A stretch of DNA of 64,000 nucleotides from Mycobacterium seoulense (lineage in GTDB: Bacteria > Actinomycetota > Actinomycetes > Mycobacteriales > Mycobacteriaceae): the NCBI RefSeq assembly GCF_010731595.1, contig NZ_AP022582.1, forward strand, positions 5,022,001 to 5,086,000, written 5' to 3'. Within the stretch, counting starts at the first letter, position 1. Each line of letters starts with the position of its first letter. The notes below the pieces were generated by a model, which saw nothing but the letters and a program-made list of their open reading frames with translations, ran no database searches and was not told the DNA's origin. A program made the position numbers and the translations under genes. This document shows positions 16,971 to 26,043 of this stretch, piece by piece.

Positions 16971-17597
16971 ATGTCTTCCCACTTGGAGGTTTGGAAACCA
17001 TCGGGACGGGAGCTGATCGCGCTGAGCGGTGAACGAATGACCCTCGGCAAGGCCTTGACCAATGCCGTGTCATTGGAGCACGACCCGACCGTGTCCCGCG
17101 TGCACGCCGTCTTGGAGAACTTCGGGCAAGCGTGGTCCGTGCGGGATCTAGGTAGCCGCAATGGGACCTATGTCAACGGAGAAAAGATCGCCGCAGAACG
17201 GATCCTGCGTTCTGGAGACGAATTACGGCTCGGCAGTTCACGGTTGATCTTCTGGATGACAAGGGGGGCCGGCGAAGCGCCGGGTGAGCAAGAAACCGAA
17301 ACTGGCAAGTCCATCTTGCGACCGCCTCGGATGACCCAGCGCGAGCTCGACGTCCTCAAGGTGTTGTGTCGGCCTTTCGTCTCCGATGACCCGTTTCCCG
17401 AGCCCGCGTCGGTTCGTCAGATGGCCCAGGAGCTGTTCGTTACGGAGGCAGCCGTCAAGCAACATCTGCAACACCTGTACGACAAGTTCGGTATCAACGC
17501 CGATGGAGATCGTCGAGTCCGGCTGGCCAACGCGGCCATCCGGCTCGGGGCTGTCAACCGCTCCATGCTGCGTGAGCGTCGTCCACGGCAACGGTGA
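16971..17597 (+). CDS. FHA-domain protein with C-terminal helix-turn-helix
   Basis: A 208-residue regulator starting at ATG 16971 behind a strong AGGAGGGG ribosome site. Residues 1-95 form a forkhead-associated phosphothreonine-binding domain: MTLGKALTNAVSL, SRVHAVLE with the conserved Ser-Arg-x-His, and LGSRNGTYVNGEKI. Residues 120-190 hold a LuxR-like or winged HTH, with the TQRELDVLKVLC start and TEAAVKQHLQHLYDKFGI recognition helix. It probably binds a phosphorylated partner and DNA. It is convergent with an ECF sigma gene. It opens the 9.3-kb accessory block between mgtA and menG, next to remains of an NHLM-type export locus. Confidence 0.82.
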   Translation: MSSHLEVWKPSGRELIALSGERMTLGKALTNAVSLEHDPTVSRVHAVLENFGQAWSVRDLGSRNGTYVNGEKIAAERILRSGDELRLGSSRLIFWMTRGAGEAPGEQETETGKSILRPPRMTQRELDVLKVLCRPFVSDDPFPEPASVRQMAQELFVTEAAVKQHLQHLYDKFGINADGDRRVRLANAAIRLGAVNRSMLRERRPRQR

Positions 17598-17609
17598 GCG
17601 GCCGCGTGA

Positions 17610-18371
17610 CTAGGAGACCTTGTCGAGCACCCCGCCGCCGAGCATGGCGACGGCGTTGAGGGCGCTGCGGCGGTATTCGTCGCATGTGGAGCACGACTCG
17701 ATATGGCGCGCAATGCGTTTCCGCATCAGGACGGTGAACTGTTCGTCCCAGCCGGACAGCTCCGCGGCCAGGCGCGGGCATCCGTTCCGGGGAGCGCGGC
17801 GGGCCACCAACAGCGCCCCCAACGAGCGTTCGATGGTGTCGCGCAGCCGCTGCAGCAGCTTCTTGGTCGAGTCATAGCTCATGCCGAGCGTCTGCGCGAG
17901 CTCGGCTCCGGTCATGCCACGGCGGTAGGCGAGCTCCAGCACGTGGCGGTCGCGCTCGGACAATCCGCCGGCCGCCTGGGCGATCAGTTGACGGAGTTCG
18001 TTCTGGGCCGTGAGCGTAAACGGCCCCGGACCGGTGGCCGCATTGTCGGGCAACTCGTCGGAGGCGGCCTCGCGGCGGCGTTCGGACAGGGCGCGCAGCG
18101 CGCTGCGACGGGCGATGGCGTAGAGCCACGGCCTGAGCTTGTCCGCGTCACGAAGCTTCGGCAACTCCGTCGTCGCGGTGCAGAAGACCTCTTGCACGCA
18201 GTCAGAGGCCGCGTGCCGATCGCGCAGCATGCCGACGCAGTAGGCGTGCAGTGGGGCGGCGTAGCGGTTGTAGATCGCGGCCAACGCCGCGCGATCGCCG
18301 GCCGCCGCCGCGCGGGCGAGGTCGGCGTCGCTCACGATGGGGCGGTTCGGCAGTGTGGTCGTGAAAGTCAT
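17610..18371 (-). CDS. ECF sigma factor with C-terminal zinc-binding anti-sigma-like tail
   Basis: A 253-residue protein. Region 2 lies at about residues 17-90 (AALAAIYNRYAAPLHAYCVG, ASDCVQEVFCTATTELPKL, LRPWLYAIARRSALRAL), and region 4 at about 130-185 (LSERDRHVLELAYRRGMTGAELAQTLGMSYDSTKKLLQRL). The last 60 residues carry C...HxxxCxxC (CPRLAAEL then RHIESCSTC), the pattern of zinc-binding anti-sigma domains. Usually the sigma and the zinc anti-sigma are separate proteins. Here they are fused, so activity may be governed in cis. It is convergent with the FHA gene and reads toward it. Confidence 0.85.
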   Translation of the reverse strand: MTFTTTLPNRPIVSDADLARAAAAGDRAALAAIYNRYAAPLHAYCVGMLRDRHAASDCVQEVFCTATTELPKLRDADKLRPWLYAIARRSALRALSERRREAASDELPDNAATGPGPFTLTAQNELRQLIAQAAGGLSERDRHVLELAYRRGMTGAELAQTLGMSYDSTKKLLQRLRDTIERSLGALLVARRAPRNGCPRLAAELSGWDEQFTVLMRKRIARHIESCSTCDEYRRSALNAVAMLGGGVLDKVS

Positions 18372-18515
18372 GACTGAAATGCTCGGCGATCGCAGGTGAT
18401 CGCGTAATTACCGCGGAGGCCAGTTTCCGCTCCCGAAAGGGAAGGGTTTCCTATCCGTTTGGTAAGGGTCTGTTTGGCAAGGGCCGGTGGGCCGACTCGG
18501 GTACCTGCAGCACGG

Positions 18516-18802
18516 CTACGACCACCGCCTGCGCAATCGCATCATCAGGTCGCCCGACGAGCGCTTGAGGAAGAACGCGTACGGCAGGTCCACCAGGTGC
18601 TCGAGAAAGTCGAGCGTCATGTCGACGTCCAGGCGAGCCGCAGGGCGTCGACACCGTCGCGCCCGGTCCCGGTGGCCTCGTGCATCTCGGCGAGCGAAAC
18701 GTGGCGGCCGTGATAGCCGAGCGCCATGGCAAGCGCGGCGGCACCGCAGTCGGCCATCTCTGCTTGCGCGATATAGGGGATCGCGCGCCCCCACCCCTTC
18801 AC
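18516..18802 (-). pseudogene. Remnant of NHLM-type peptide exporter (C39 peptidase joined to a piece of ABC transmembrane domain)
   Basis: From GTG 18802 the frame reads a C39 leader-peptidase start: IAQAEMADCGAAALAMALGYHGRHVSL with the oxyanion Gln and catalytic Cys, then EMHEATGTGRDGVDAL. About position 18628 the match jumps, in another frame, to LDVDMTLDFLEHLVDLPYAF and KRSSGDLMMRL, which is the start of the transmembrane domain of NHLM bacteriocin ABC transporters. Stops end both frames, at 18617 and 18516. Some 150-200 residues between the two blocks and everything after, including the ATPase, are gone. The gene cannot make a working exporter. It overlaps the preceding gene by GTGA. Confidence 0.75.
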
Positions 18803-19254
18803 CGCAGCCTCGGCATTAACACGCTGATCAGCCGCTGCCGTCCTTGCGGAACAACAAGTTCACCGGACGGCGCCGAAACGGGCCGGTCCAACTCGGCCTT
18901 CACCTCGGTCGCGGTCACGTCGACGACGACGGCGCCGTGCGTTGTGCCGGAAGCATCCCGAAATTGGACGGCAGCACCCCGGGCAGGCGGTATGTCGCCG
19001 GCACGGCTCGCCGTGACAGTCATGCCTTGCGTGACGGCCGGCAGCGCCTCGGTCCGCGCAATGCTGACCGTGCCGGCGATCAGAGCGCCGGCTGCCAACA
19101 GCACACCGAGCATGACGAGTCCCGCCTCGGTCCGCTCCTGCTGCTTGATCAGTTCACCGGGGCGGCTCGCCGCGGATTGGCGGTCGCGCCATCGCTCACG
19201 AAACGCCGGCTCATGCCGGGTCTCGCCGTCGTCGCCATTTCGCTCGGTTTTCAT
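18799..19254 (-). CDS. Membrane-anchored HlyD-like adaptor of the decayed export locus
   Basis: A 151-residue protein with a charged amino end (residues 1-40), one membrane helix at about 42-64 (GLVMLGVLLAAGALIAGTVS) and an extracytoplasmic beta-rich part ending in GRQRLISVLMPRLR. Its stop overlaps the start of the C39/ABC remnant, the gene order of HlyD-type adaptor and exporter in NHLM peptide systems. It is much shorter than a normal HlyD protein (about 250-300), lacking the coiled-coil hairpin, so it may itself be truncated or be a different small anchor protein. The assignment rests mostly on context. Confidence 0.5.
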   Translation of the reverse strand: MKTERNGDDGETRHEPAFRERWRDRQSAASRPGELIKQQERTEAGLVMLGVLLAAGALIAGTVSIARTEALPAVTQGMTVTASRAGDIPPARGAAVQFRDASGTTHGAVVVDVTATEVKAELDRPVSAPSGELVVPQGRQRLISVLMPRLR

Positions 19255-19407
19255 CCGTCGCTCCTATCTGCCGGTCGGTCCCAGAAGGGCCACTCTCACG
19301 GGTGGGAGCTCCAGCGGCGCGAAACGGTGACACATTTCGGGGATGCTCGGTAGCGAATCAAGTAGTGCGGTATCCATGACAGCCGGTCGCCATGGCGTGA
19401 TGATCGG

Positions 19408-22014
19408 ATGATGACCGATACAGCCGGGACAGACCGACCGACGCCGGACGTCGACGTCGTCGTAGTGGGCGCAGGTATCGCAGGCCTTTATCTCGCCTAT
19501 CGCCTCAGCCGCGCCGGATATCGATTTCGCGTATTCGAGGCGGCCGACGACATCGGCGGCACGTGGTACTGGAACCGGTATCCGGGCGCCCGGGTCGATG
19601 TGCCGAGCGTCGACTACATGTTCAGCTTCGATCCCGACTGGCGGCGTGACTGGCAGTGGTCGGAGAAGTACGCCACCCAGCCGGAGATCCTGCGTTATCT
19701 GAACCATGTCGCCGACAAGCACGACCTGCGCCGCCACATCACCTTCTCGACGCGGGTCCAGCAGGCACGCTGGGACGACGATGCGTCGCTATGGCGTGTG
19801 CGGACCGACGGCGGCGACGTCACCTCGCGTTTCGTCGTGATGGCCACGGGCTGTCTCTCCATGCCCAAGCCGGCCGAGATCGACGGACTCGAGCGGTTCG
19901 CCGGTGAGGTCTACTTCACCAACCGCTGGCCACACGAGCGGGTCGATTTCACGGGTAAGCGGGTGGCAGTGATCGGCACGGGTTCTTCTGGCGTTCAATC
20001 GATTCCGGTCATCGCCCAGGAAGCGCGAGAGCTGGTGGTGTTTCAGCGCACGCCGAATTTTTCGATCCCGGCGCGCAATGGTCCGTTGTCGCCCGAGAAG
20101 CTCGCGCAACTCGCGAATGAGTCGGAATACCGCGCGGCGGCGCGGGTGTCGTGGGGCGGCATTCCAGGGGAACGCAGCATCGTCCCGACATTCAGCGTCT
20201 CGGAGTCCGAACGACAAGAACGCTTTGAGCGCGCGTGGGAGGGTGGCCTGCTGTTCGACACGTTCACTGTTTTCGCCGACGTGTTGAGCAATCCCGCGGC
20301 CAACCACGAGTTCGCCGAGTTCTTCCGGAACAAGATCCGCTCCATCGTCGACGATCCGCAGACGGCGGCCGATCTGTGCCCAACCGATCACCCCATCGGA
20401 ACGAAACGGCCCTGCCTGGACACGAACTATTACGCCACTTACAACTTGCCGCACGTGCGCCTGGTCAACGTCCGGAAACATCCGATCCGACAGGTCACGG
20501 AAACCGGCATCGATACCGCCGGCGAGTCGTTCACCTTCGACGCGATCGTCTTCGCCACCGGTTTCGACGCCGTGACGGGTGCGATAACGGCCGTCGACTT
20601 CAGGGGCCGTAACGACTTGTCGCTGAAGGACAAATGGGCGAACGGGCCGCAGACTTACCTCGGGTTGACCACGGTCGGCTTTCCCAATCTGTTTTTCATC
20701 ACCGGTCCTGGGAGTCCCTCGGTGCTGTCGAATATGGCCGTGTCGATCGAAACGCACGCGGACTGGGTGCTCGATTGCCTCGGTTACCTGGGTGCGGGCG
20801 GCTTCGATGTCATCGAGCCCACCGAAATGGCCGAGGCCGGGTGGACTCAACACGTCAACGACTGCGCCGACATCACCCTCTACCCGGCCGCGAACTCCTG
20901 GTACATGGGCGCCAATGTGCCGGGCAAGCCACGGGTTTTCCTGCCCTACTGCGCGGGCGTCGACTTCTATCGCCTCAGCTGCGACGAGGTGGTCGCCCGC
21001 GATTACTTGGGCTTCCGGCTGTCTGGTCCCGACGGGTCGCGGTGCACCGACGGAGTGGTGCGCCGGTTGCAACCGGACGTCGAGATGGTCCTCATGGAGG
21101 CGGTGGCGCTGGATCTGCCGCCGATGGAATCGATGCCCGTGGCGGATGCCCGTGCGTTCTACGCGCAGATGTCAGAGGCCCTGCCGCCGGGACCGGACGT
21201 CGGCGAGATCGTCGACGGTGTGCTGCCAGGCGCTGCAGGCGATTTGGCGTACCGGCTTTACCGGCCGCCGACCCCGGGCCCGCACCCGATCGTCGTGTAT
21301 TTCCATGGCGGCGGCTATGTTCTGGGCGACGCCATCTCGGATGATCCGCTGTGCCGGGACCTTTGCGTGCGCAGCGGCGCGGCGCTCATCTCGGTGGACT
21401 ACCGGCATGCGCCCGAGCACCGCTTCCCTGCGGCGGTCGATGACGGCATGGCCGCGGTGCGGTGGGTCGCCGACAACGCCCGGGCGCTCGGCGGCATACC
21501 GGGGGAGCTCGCGGTGTGCGGCTGGAGTGCGGGCGGCGGGATCGCGGCGGTGGTATGCCAGCTAGCGCGGGACCTGGGCGGACCGAACATCGTCGGGCAG
21601 GTGTTGTTGGCGCCGTGCACGTCCGGCGATACGGTGCGCGCATCCTTCGCCGAGAATGCGGACGGCTATGGGCTGACGACGCCTTTGATGCAGTGGTTCT
21701 ACGACCACTACATCGACGTGGCGGATCGCAGCGATCCCCGCTTCGCGCCCTTGCTTGCCGCCGATCTGTCCGGGCTGCCGCCGGCGATCGTCGTCACGGC
21801 GGAGTTCGATCCCGTGCGTGACGACGGCGAGGCGTACGCCGCCGCGCTCAAAGCGGCCGGCGTCCCGACGAAGTATGTGTGCGCGCGCGGCCACACCCAC
21901 CAGTCGCCGGCGATGGTCGACGTGGTCATCTCAGGCGCACCGGTACGCGCGCAGATGGCGGACGCCCTGCGCCGATTCTTCGCGGAGACAAGGGTTTCGC
22001 AGCCAGCGTCGTAA
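19408..22014 (+). CDS. Baeyer-Villiger-type flavin monooxygenase fused to an HSL-family esterase
   Basis: An 868-residue two-enzyme fusion. Residues 1-530 are a class B monooxygenase: FAD motif [35 protein letters not shown], and NADPH motif [15 protein letters not shown]. The Baeyer-Villiger fingerprint FxGxxxHxxxWP reads [12 protein letters not shown], so its His is Phe. Residues 560-868 are a hormone-sensitive-lipase-type hydrolase: [10 protein letters not shown], nucleophile [10 protein letters not shown] (Trp where the family has Asp before Ser), acid in [12 protein letters not shown] and His in RGHTHQS. The pair would convert a ketone to an ester and hydrolyse it in one chain. ATG 19408 and 19411 are equally good starts. 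Confidence 0.88.
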   Translation: MMTDTAGTDRPTPDVDVVVVGAGIAGLYLAYRLSRAGYRFRVFEAADDIGGTWYWNRYPGARVDVPSVDYMFSFDPDWRRDWQWSEKYATQPEILRYLNHVADKHDLRRHITFSTRVQQARWDDDASLWRVRTDGGDVTSRFVVMATGCLSMPKPAEIDGLERFAGEVYFTNRWPHERVDFTGKRVAVIGTGSSGVQSIPVIAQEARELVVFQRTPNFSIPARNGPLSPEKLAQLANESEYRAAARVSWGGIPGERSIVPTFSVSESERQERFERAWEGGLLFDTFTVFADVLSNPAANHEFAEFFRNKIRSIVDDPQTAADLCPTDHPIGTKRPCLDTNYYATYNLPHVRLVNVRKHPIRQVTETGIDTAGESFTFDAIVFATGFDAVTGAITAVDFRGRNDLSLKDKWANGPQTYLGLTTVGFPNLFFITGPGSPSVLSNMAVSIETHADWVLDCLGYLGAGGFDVIEPTEMAEAGWTQHVNDCADITLYPAANSWYMGANVPGKPRVFLPYCAGVDFYRLSCDEVVARDYLGFRLSGPDGSRCTDGVVRRLQPDVEMVLMEAVALDLPPMESMPVADARAFYAQMSEALPPGPDVGEIVDGVLPGAAGDLAYRLYRPPTPGPHPIVVYFHGGGYVLGDAISDDPLCRDLCVRSGAALISVDYRHAPEHRFPAAVDDGMAAVRWVADNARALGGIPGELAVCGWSAGGGIAAVVCQLARDLGGPNIVGQVLLAPCTSGDTVRASFAENADGYGLTTPLMQWFYDHYIDVADRSDPRFAPLLAADLSGLPPAIVVTAEFDPVRDDGEAYAAALKAAGVPTKYVCARGHTHQSPAMVDVVISGAPVRAQMADALRRFFAETRVSQPAS

Positions 22015-22046
22015 CGGCTGTGCAGCACAGAAGGGATTCGGCAAGG

Positions 22047-22295
22047 ATGGTCACGACGCGTGCGGAAGCGGCGCAGTACGTCAAGGATGCGGGAGGATTG
22101 AAGCTTGTGATATTCGGGGCCGATGGGCACGAGGTCGCAGCGATGTTCGTGCAAGGGTCGGTGACTTACGACCCGGAGGAAGCGACTTTCATTGCAGTCG
22201 CTGAGGACGGTCACTCGGTTGGCGAACTGTTCGTGGATGAATCGGTCGATTATGACGAGGGCATAGACGCCTTCGTCATCCGCGCCGCGCGATAG
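22047..22295 (+). CDS. Small acidic protein of unknown function
   Basis: An 82-residue acidic protein starts at ATG 22047, 33 bases after the monooxygenase-esterase stop and on the same strand. Its sequence alternates short hydrophobic strands with acidic turns (LKLVIFGADGHEVAAMFVQG, then VGELFVDESVDYDEG), suggesting a small beta-rich fold. No signal peptide or metal motif is seen. I do not recognise the family. Co-transcription with the upstream enzyme is likely from spacing alone. Confidence 0.55.
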   Translation: MVTTRAEAAQYVKDAGGLKLVIFGADGHEVAAMFVQGSVTYDPEEATFIAVAEDGHSVGELFVDESVDYDEGIDAFVIRAAR

Positions 22296-22307
22296 TCACG
22301 GTGTCAG

Positions 22308-22388
22308 CTACATCGGGTCGAATTCGATTGGCAGCGTGGCCGGACCGCTCAGCTCGGTGAGGGCTTCCACGGAACGAGACCGGTGCGG
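22308..22388 (-). pseudogene. Cytochrome P450 C-terminal remnant
   Basis: The minus strand encodes SRSVEALTELSGPATLPIEFDPM and a stop. This matches the C-terminal tail of mycobacterial P450s; the intact P450 at 59152-60381 ends LSGPKSLPIEFDR. Upstream of about 22388 the frame loses any P450 resemblance, and no haem-binding motif is present. Only about 25 codons of a deleted gene survive here, between two plus-strand genes. Confidence 0.6.
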
Positions 22389-22475
22389 CGGGGCTTTGGG
22401 CATCACTAATGACCCCTGACGTCCGCGGGGTTTGTCGCCGTTTGCTGAGTGGCGGTGGGGTCGGTGTGACATCCT

Positions 22476-25136
22476 GTGCGGGTGTCCGCAGGGGACCCGC
22501 CTTCTGGGGTGGTGACGTTTCTGTTCACCGACATCGAGGGTTCGACCCGTCGGTGGGAGGCCGACGCGGGCGCTATGCGGATCGCCCTCGCCGTTCATGA
22601 CGCGGTGCTGCGCTCTGCGATCGGCGGGCACGGCGGCTTCATGTTCAAGCACACCGGCGACGGTGTGTGTGCCGCGTTCTCATCGCCCAGGAGTGCCGTT
22701 GATGCCGCAGTCGCCGCGCAGCAGCAGCTGGAACTGCCGGTGCGGATGGGGCTGGCGACCGGCGAAGCCGATCTGAGAGACGGCGATTATCTCGGAGCGG
22801 TTCTGAATCGGGCCGCACGGGTGATGGCCGCCGGACACGGCGGTCAGATCCTCTTGGCCGACTCGACGGCGGGTCTTATCACCGGCGTCGATCTCATCGA
22901 TCTGGGACCCCGCCGGTTGCGGGATCTCCCGACTCCGCTTCACCTGTTCCAGGTCCAAGCCTCCGGCCTGCGCTCGGAATTTCCCGCGTTGCGTGCACTT
23001 GATTCGAGTCCCGGAAATCTACGCCCCCAGGCGACCAGCTTCATCGGCCGCGAGTCCGAGGCCGCAAAGGTTCAAGCCGCTGTGAAGGCTCATCGCCTCG
23101 TGACGTTGACCGGGGTGGGCGGGGTCGGAAAGACGCGCCTGGCAACCGAGGTGGCGGTGCGGCTGGCTGATGAGTTCCCCGACGGGGCTTGGTTTTTCGA
23201 GCTGGCCGCCGTCACCGACCCCGCGGCGGTCGCCGACGCGGTGGCGGCGGTGTTGGGGATTACCCAGCAACCGGGAAAAACAGTGACCGAGTCGGTGGCG
23301 TCCGCGTTGGAGGGCAGAGTCCGGCTGTTGGTGTTCGACAACTGCGAGCACGTTGTCGACAGTGTCGCGGACCTGGTCGAGGCGATCCTCGGCGCCTCGG
23401 CGACGGTGACGATCCTGGCGACCAGCCGCGAAGGGTTGGGCGTCAGCGAAGAACAGTTGTGGCGCGTCCCGTCGCTTGACGTCAACTCGGGAGCCGATTC
23501 CGCCGCGGTGACACTTTTCGTCGACCGTGCCCGAAGCGTCGTCACGGACTTCTCGCTAACGCAGCCCGACGCGATGGACGCGGTGGTGGAAATCTGCCGC
23601 AGGCTGGATGGGATCCCGTTGGCAATCGAGCTGGCGGCCTCGCGGATGGCATCCATGACCGCCGGTGAAGTGCGAGACCGTCTTGATCAGCGGTTCCGGC
23701 TGCTGGTCGGCGCCCGGCGTGGCCTGTCCCGCCACCAAACCCTGCGCCATGCGGTGGCATGGTCCTACGAGCACCTCGATGAGGCGGAAAAGGTGCTGCT
23801 GGAGCGGTGCTCGGTGTTCGCCGGGGGATTCGACCTCCAAAGCGCCTGTGCGGTCATGGGTTCCGGTGACGACTATGCCGTCCTCGACCTGCTCGACGCC
23901 CTGGTGCACAAATCGCTGCTGGTCGCCGACCGGTCGTCGGGGCGGACCCGATATTCGATGCTCGAAACGATCCGCCAGTTCGCCGAGGACCAACTCGTCG
24001 CTCGCGGGGAAGCGTTCGAGATCCGGGCCGCCCACTCGAGGTACTTCGCCGGACGTGAAGCCGACATCATGGCCCTGTGGGACAGCCCCCGCCAACATGA
24101 GGCCTACGCCTGGTTCAGCGTCGAGCTGGCCAATCTGCGCACCGCGTTTCGGTGGGCCGCGGACCAAGCCGATCTGGACACCGCTGCCGCCATCGCCGCC
24201 TATGCGGCGCTCCTCGGCGCTCTGGTCGCCAATTATGAGCCAATGGCCTGGGCCGAGGAGCTCATCGAGCCCGCCCGCGCCCTCGACCATCCCCGGCTCG
24301 CGACGCTGTACGTGAACGCGGCACAGTGCTACTGGACTGGCCGGATCGAGGAGGCTGTCGGCCATGCCGACGCCGGCCAGACAGTGATCGATGGTGGCGG
24401 CCAGGTGCAGATCGGCGCCGAGGGCGCGCTCACCGCTGTCTACCCGTTCATCGGCCAGCCCGAACGAAACGTCGACTGGTGCCGCGCCCAGCTCGCACGC
24501 GGCCGCGACACCCATACGGTCACCCAGGCGATGCTGGTGGTCGGACTGGCGGTCGCCGGGGCCGGTGCGGAAGCGAGGGCCGCCGCTAACGGGCTGGTCT
24601 ACGCCGCCGAAGCCACCCACAACCCGTGGGCGCTCGCGAACGCGCTCTACGCCTACGGCTTCGCCTTCCGCGACGCTGACCCCGCCCGCGCGCTAGAAGC
24701 GCTGCGCCGGGGACTGGTGATCGCCCAAGACAGCGGTAGCCGCGCGGCCGAATCACTGCTGGCAACCGTTTTGTCTCGGCTTGAGGCCGATCACGGCGAC
24801 CCGGTGGCGGCCCTAGATCACATCACTCTGGCAATTCGCAACTTCCACGACGCTGGCAATGTCGCATATATCCGTTTCGCCCTGGCGACTCTCGCGGTAC
24901 TCCTCGACCGCCGCGGGCGCCTCAAACCGGCGGCCATCATCGCCGGTTTCGCATTCGATCCCCTCAACGCATCGGAAGTCAGCACCGCTATCACCCACCT
25001 GCGCGATGTTCTAGGCAACCAAAGCTACGAATCGCTCACCCGCAAGGGAGAAGCGATGACCATCGCCGAAATGGTGACGTACGCATATGAGCAAATCGAC
25101 CAAGCCCGAATGGACCTGAACGCCGTCTCGGAATAG
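22476..25136 (+). CDS. Class III nucleotide cyclase-STAND ATPase regulator lacking HTH
   Basis: An 886-residue regulator. Residues 10-165 are a class III cyclase: VTFLFTDIEGSTRRWE with the first metal Asp, FKHTGDGVCAAF with Lys and the second Asp, and GAVLNRAARVMA with the transition-state Asn and Arg, so it should be active. Residues 185-480 are an NB-ARC-like ATPase with Walker A TGVGGVGKTRLATE, Walker B LLVFDNCEH, sensor LATSREGLGV and GLPLA-type GIPLAIELAASRM. The rest is helical TPR-like sequence. Most mycobacterial relatives, such as Rv2488c, end in a LuxR HTH, and I see none here. The start is GTG 22476 or GTG 22482. Confidence 0.87.
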   Translation: MRVSAGDPPSGVVTFLFTDIEGSTRRWEADAGAMRIALAVHDAVLRSAIGGHGGFMFKHTGDGVCAAFSSPRSAVDAAVAAQQQLELPVRMGLATGEADLRDGDYLGAVLNRAARVMAAGHGGQILLADSTAGLITGVDLIDLGPRRLRDLPTPLHLFQVQASGLRSEFPALRALDSSPGNLRPQATSFIGRESEAAKVQAAVKAHRLVTLTGVGGVGKTRLATEVAVRLADEFPDGAWFFELAAVTDPAAVADAVAAVLGITQQPGKTVTESVASALEGRVRLLVFDNCEHVVDSVADLVEAILGASATVTILATSREGLGVSEEQLWRVPSLDVNSGADSAAVTLFVDRARSVVTDFSLTQPDAMDAVVEICRRLDGIPLAIELAASRMASMTAGEVRDRLDQRFRLLVGARRGLSRHQTLRHAVAWSYEHLDEAEKVLLERCSVFAGGFDLQSACAVMGSGDDYAVLDLLDALVHKSLLVADRSSGRTRYSMLETIRQFAEDQLVARGEAFEIRAAHSRYFAGREADIMALWDSPRQHEAYAWFSVELANLRTAFRWAADQADLDTAAAIAAYAALLGALVANYEPMAWAEELIEPARALDHPRLATLYVNAAQCYWTGRIEEAVGHADAGQTVIDGGGQVQIGAEGALTAVYPFIGQPERNVDWCRAQLARGRDTHTVTQAMLVVGLAVAGAGAEARAAANGLVYAAEATHNPWALANALYAYGFAFRDADPARALEALRRGLVIAQDSGSRAAESLLATVLSRLEADHGDPVAALDHITLAIRNFHDAGNVAYIRFALATLAVLLDRRGRLKPAAIIAGFAFDPLNASEVSTAITHLRDVLGNQSYESLTRKGEAMTIAEMVTYAYEQIDQARMDLNAVSE

Positions 25137-25163
25137 ACCGTCGGCGAGAGGGCCCCGGGCCGA

Positions 25164-25988
25164 TCAGCCCTGCGCGAGCTCGGCGACCGGCTGCCATTTC
25201 GCCCAGGTGCGTAGCCGGTTCTCATAGTCGGCCTTGGCCGTTTCCAGCGGGGACGCGCCGAAAAACACTCGCAGTGGCGGCTTTTCGGCGTCGACGACCT
25301 TCAGGAGCGCCGCGGCGGATGCCTCCGGGTTGCCCGGGCTGGCCCAGCGCTTGCTGCGCTCGGCCTGCACGGCGGCGCGAACGTCGTCGTAGGCCGGCAG
25401 CGGATCGGCGTGCCTGGCGGAATCTCCCGCCCAGTCGGTGTCGAAACCGCCCGGCTCGATCAGCGTGACGTGCACCCCGAACGGGGCGACCTCCTGCGCC
25501 AGCGCCTGTGAGAAGCCCTCGAGCGCCCACTTGGACGCGTGGTACATGCCGACCAAGGGGAACGCGGTGATGCCCCCGATCGAGGACACCTGGATGATGT
25601 GCCCGCTGCGCTGCGCGCGCAGGTACGGCAGCGCGGCCTGGGTGATCCACAGCGCCCCAAAGACGTTCGTTTCGATCTGGTCGCGTGCGTCACGCTCGGA
25701 GAGCTCTTCGACGAACCCGAACTGCCCGTAGCCGGCGTTGTTCACCACGATGTCCAGGCGCCCGAAGTGGTCGTGCGCCTGCTTGACCGCGGCGAAGTCG
25801 GCGTCTCGATCCGTGACGTCCAACCGGATCGGCAGCAGCGCGTCGCCGTATTTCTCGGCCAGGTCGTCGAGTGAGGCCGTGTTGCGGGCCGTGGCCGCCA
25901 CTTTGTCGCCGCGCTCCAGCGCCGCGATCGTCCATGCCCGTCCGAAACCGCGCGATGTACCGGTGATAAACCAAACTTTTTCAGTCAC
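25164..25988 (-). CDS. Short-chain dehydrogenase/reductase
   Basis: A 274-residue classical SDR with VWFITGTSRGFGRAW (cofactor loop TGTSRGFG), LDVTDRD, NNAGYGQFG, IQVSSIGG with the catalytic Ser and YHASKWALEG with Tyr and Lys. The Arg after the second strand (ATARN) suggests NADP(H). GTG 25988 gives VTEKVWFITG directly at the first strand. A TTG at 26000 would add only four residues. It is convergent with the cyclase gene and ends the accessory block just before menG. Substrate is unknown. Confidence 0.85.
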   Translation of the reverse strand: MTEKVWFITGTSRGFGRAWTIAALERGDKVAATARNTASLDDLAEKYGDALLPIRLDVTDRDADFAAVKQAHDHFGRLDIVVNNAGYGQFGFVEELSERDARDQIETNVFGALWITQAALPYLRAQRSGHIIQVSSIGGITAFPLVGMYHASKWALEGFSQALAQEVAPFGVHVTLIEPGGFDTDWAGDSARHADPLPAYDDVRAAVQAERSKRWASPGNPEASAAALLKVVDAEKPPLRVFFGASPLETAKADYENRLRTWAKWQPVAELAQG

Positions 25989-26043
25989 GCAGCGTTGCAA
26001 CGCCGATGGCGCCTGCTAATTCCCGAGAGGTAGCGTCTCCTTC

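Noticed and set aside
18451..18744. 97-codon minus-strand frame over the exporter remnant
   Set aside because: It is the third frame of the C39/ABC fragment; the recognisable sequence is in the two other frames.
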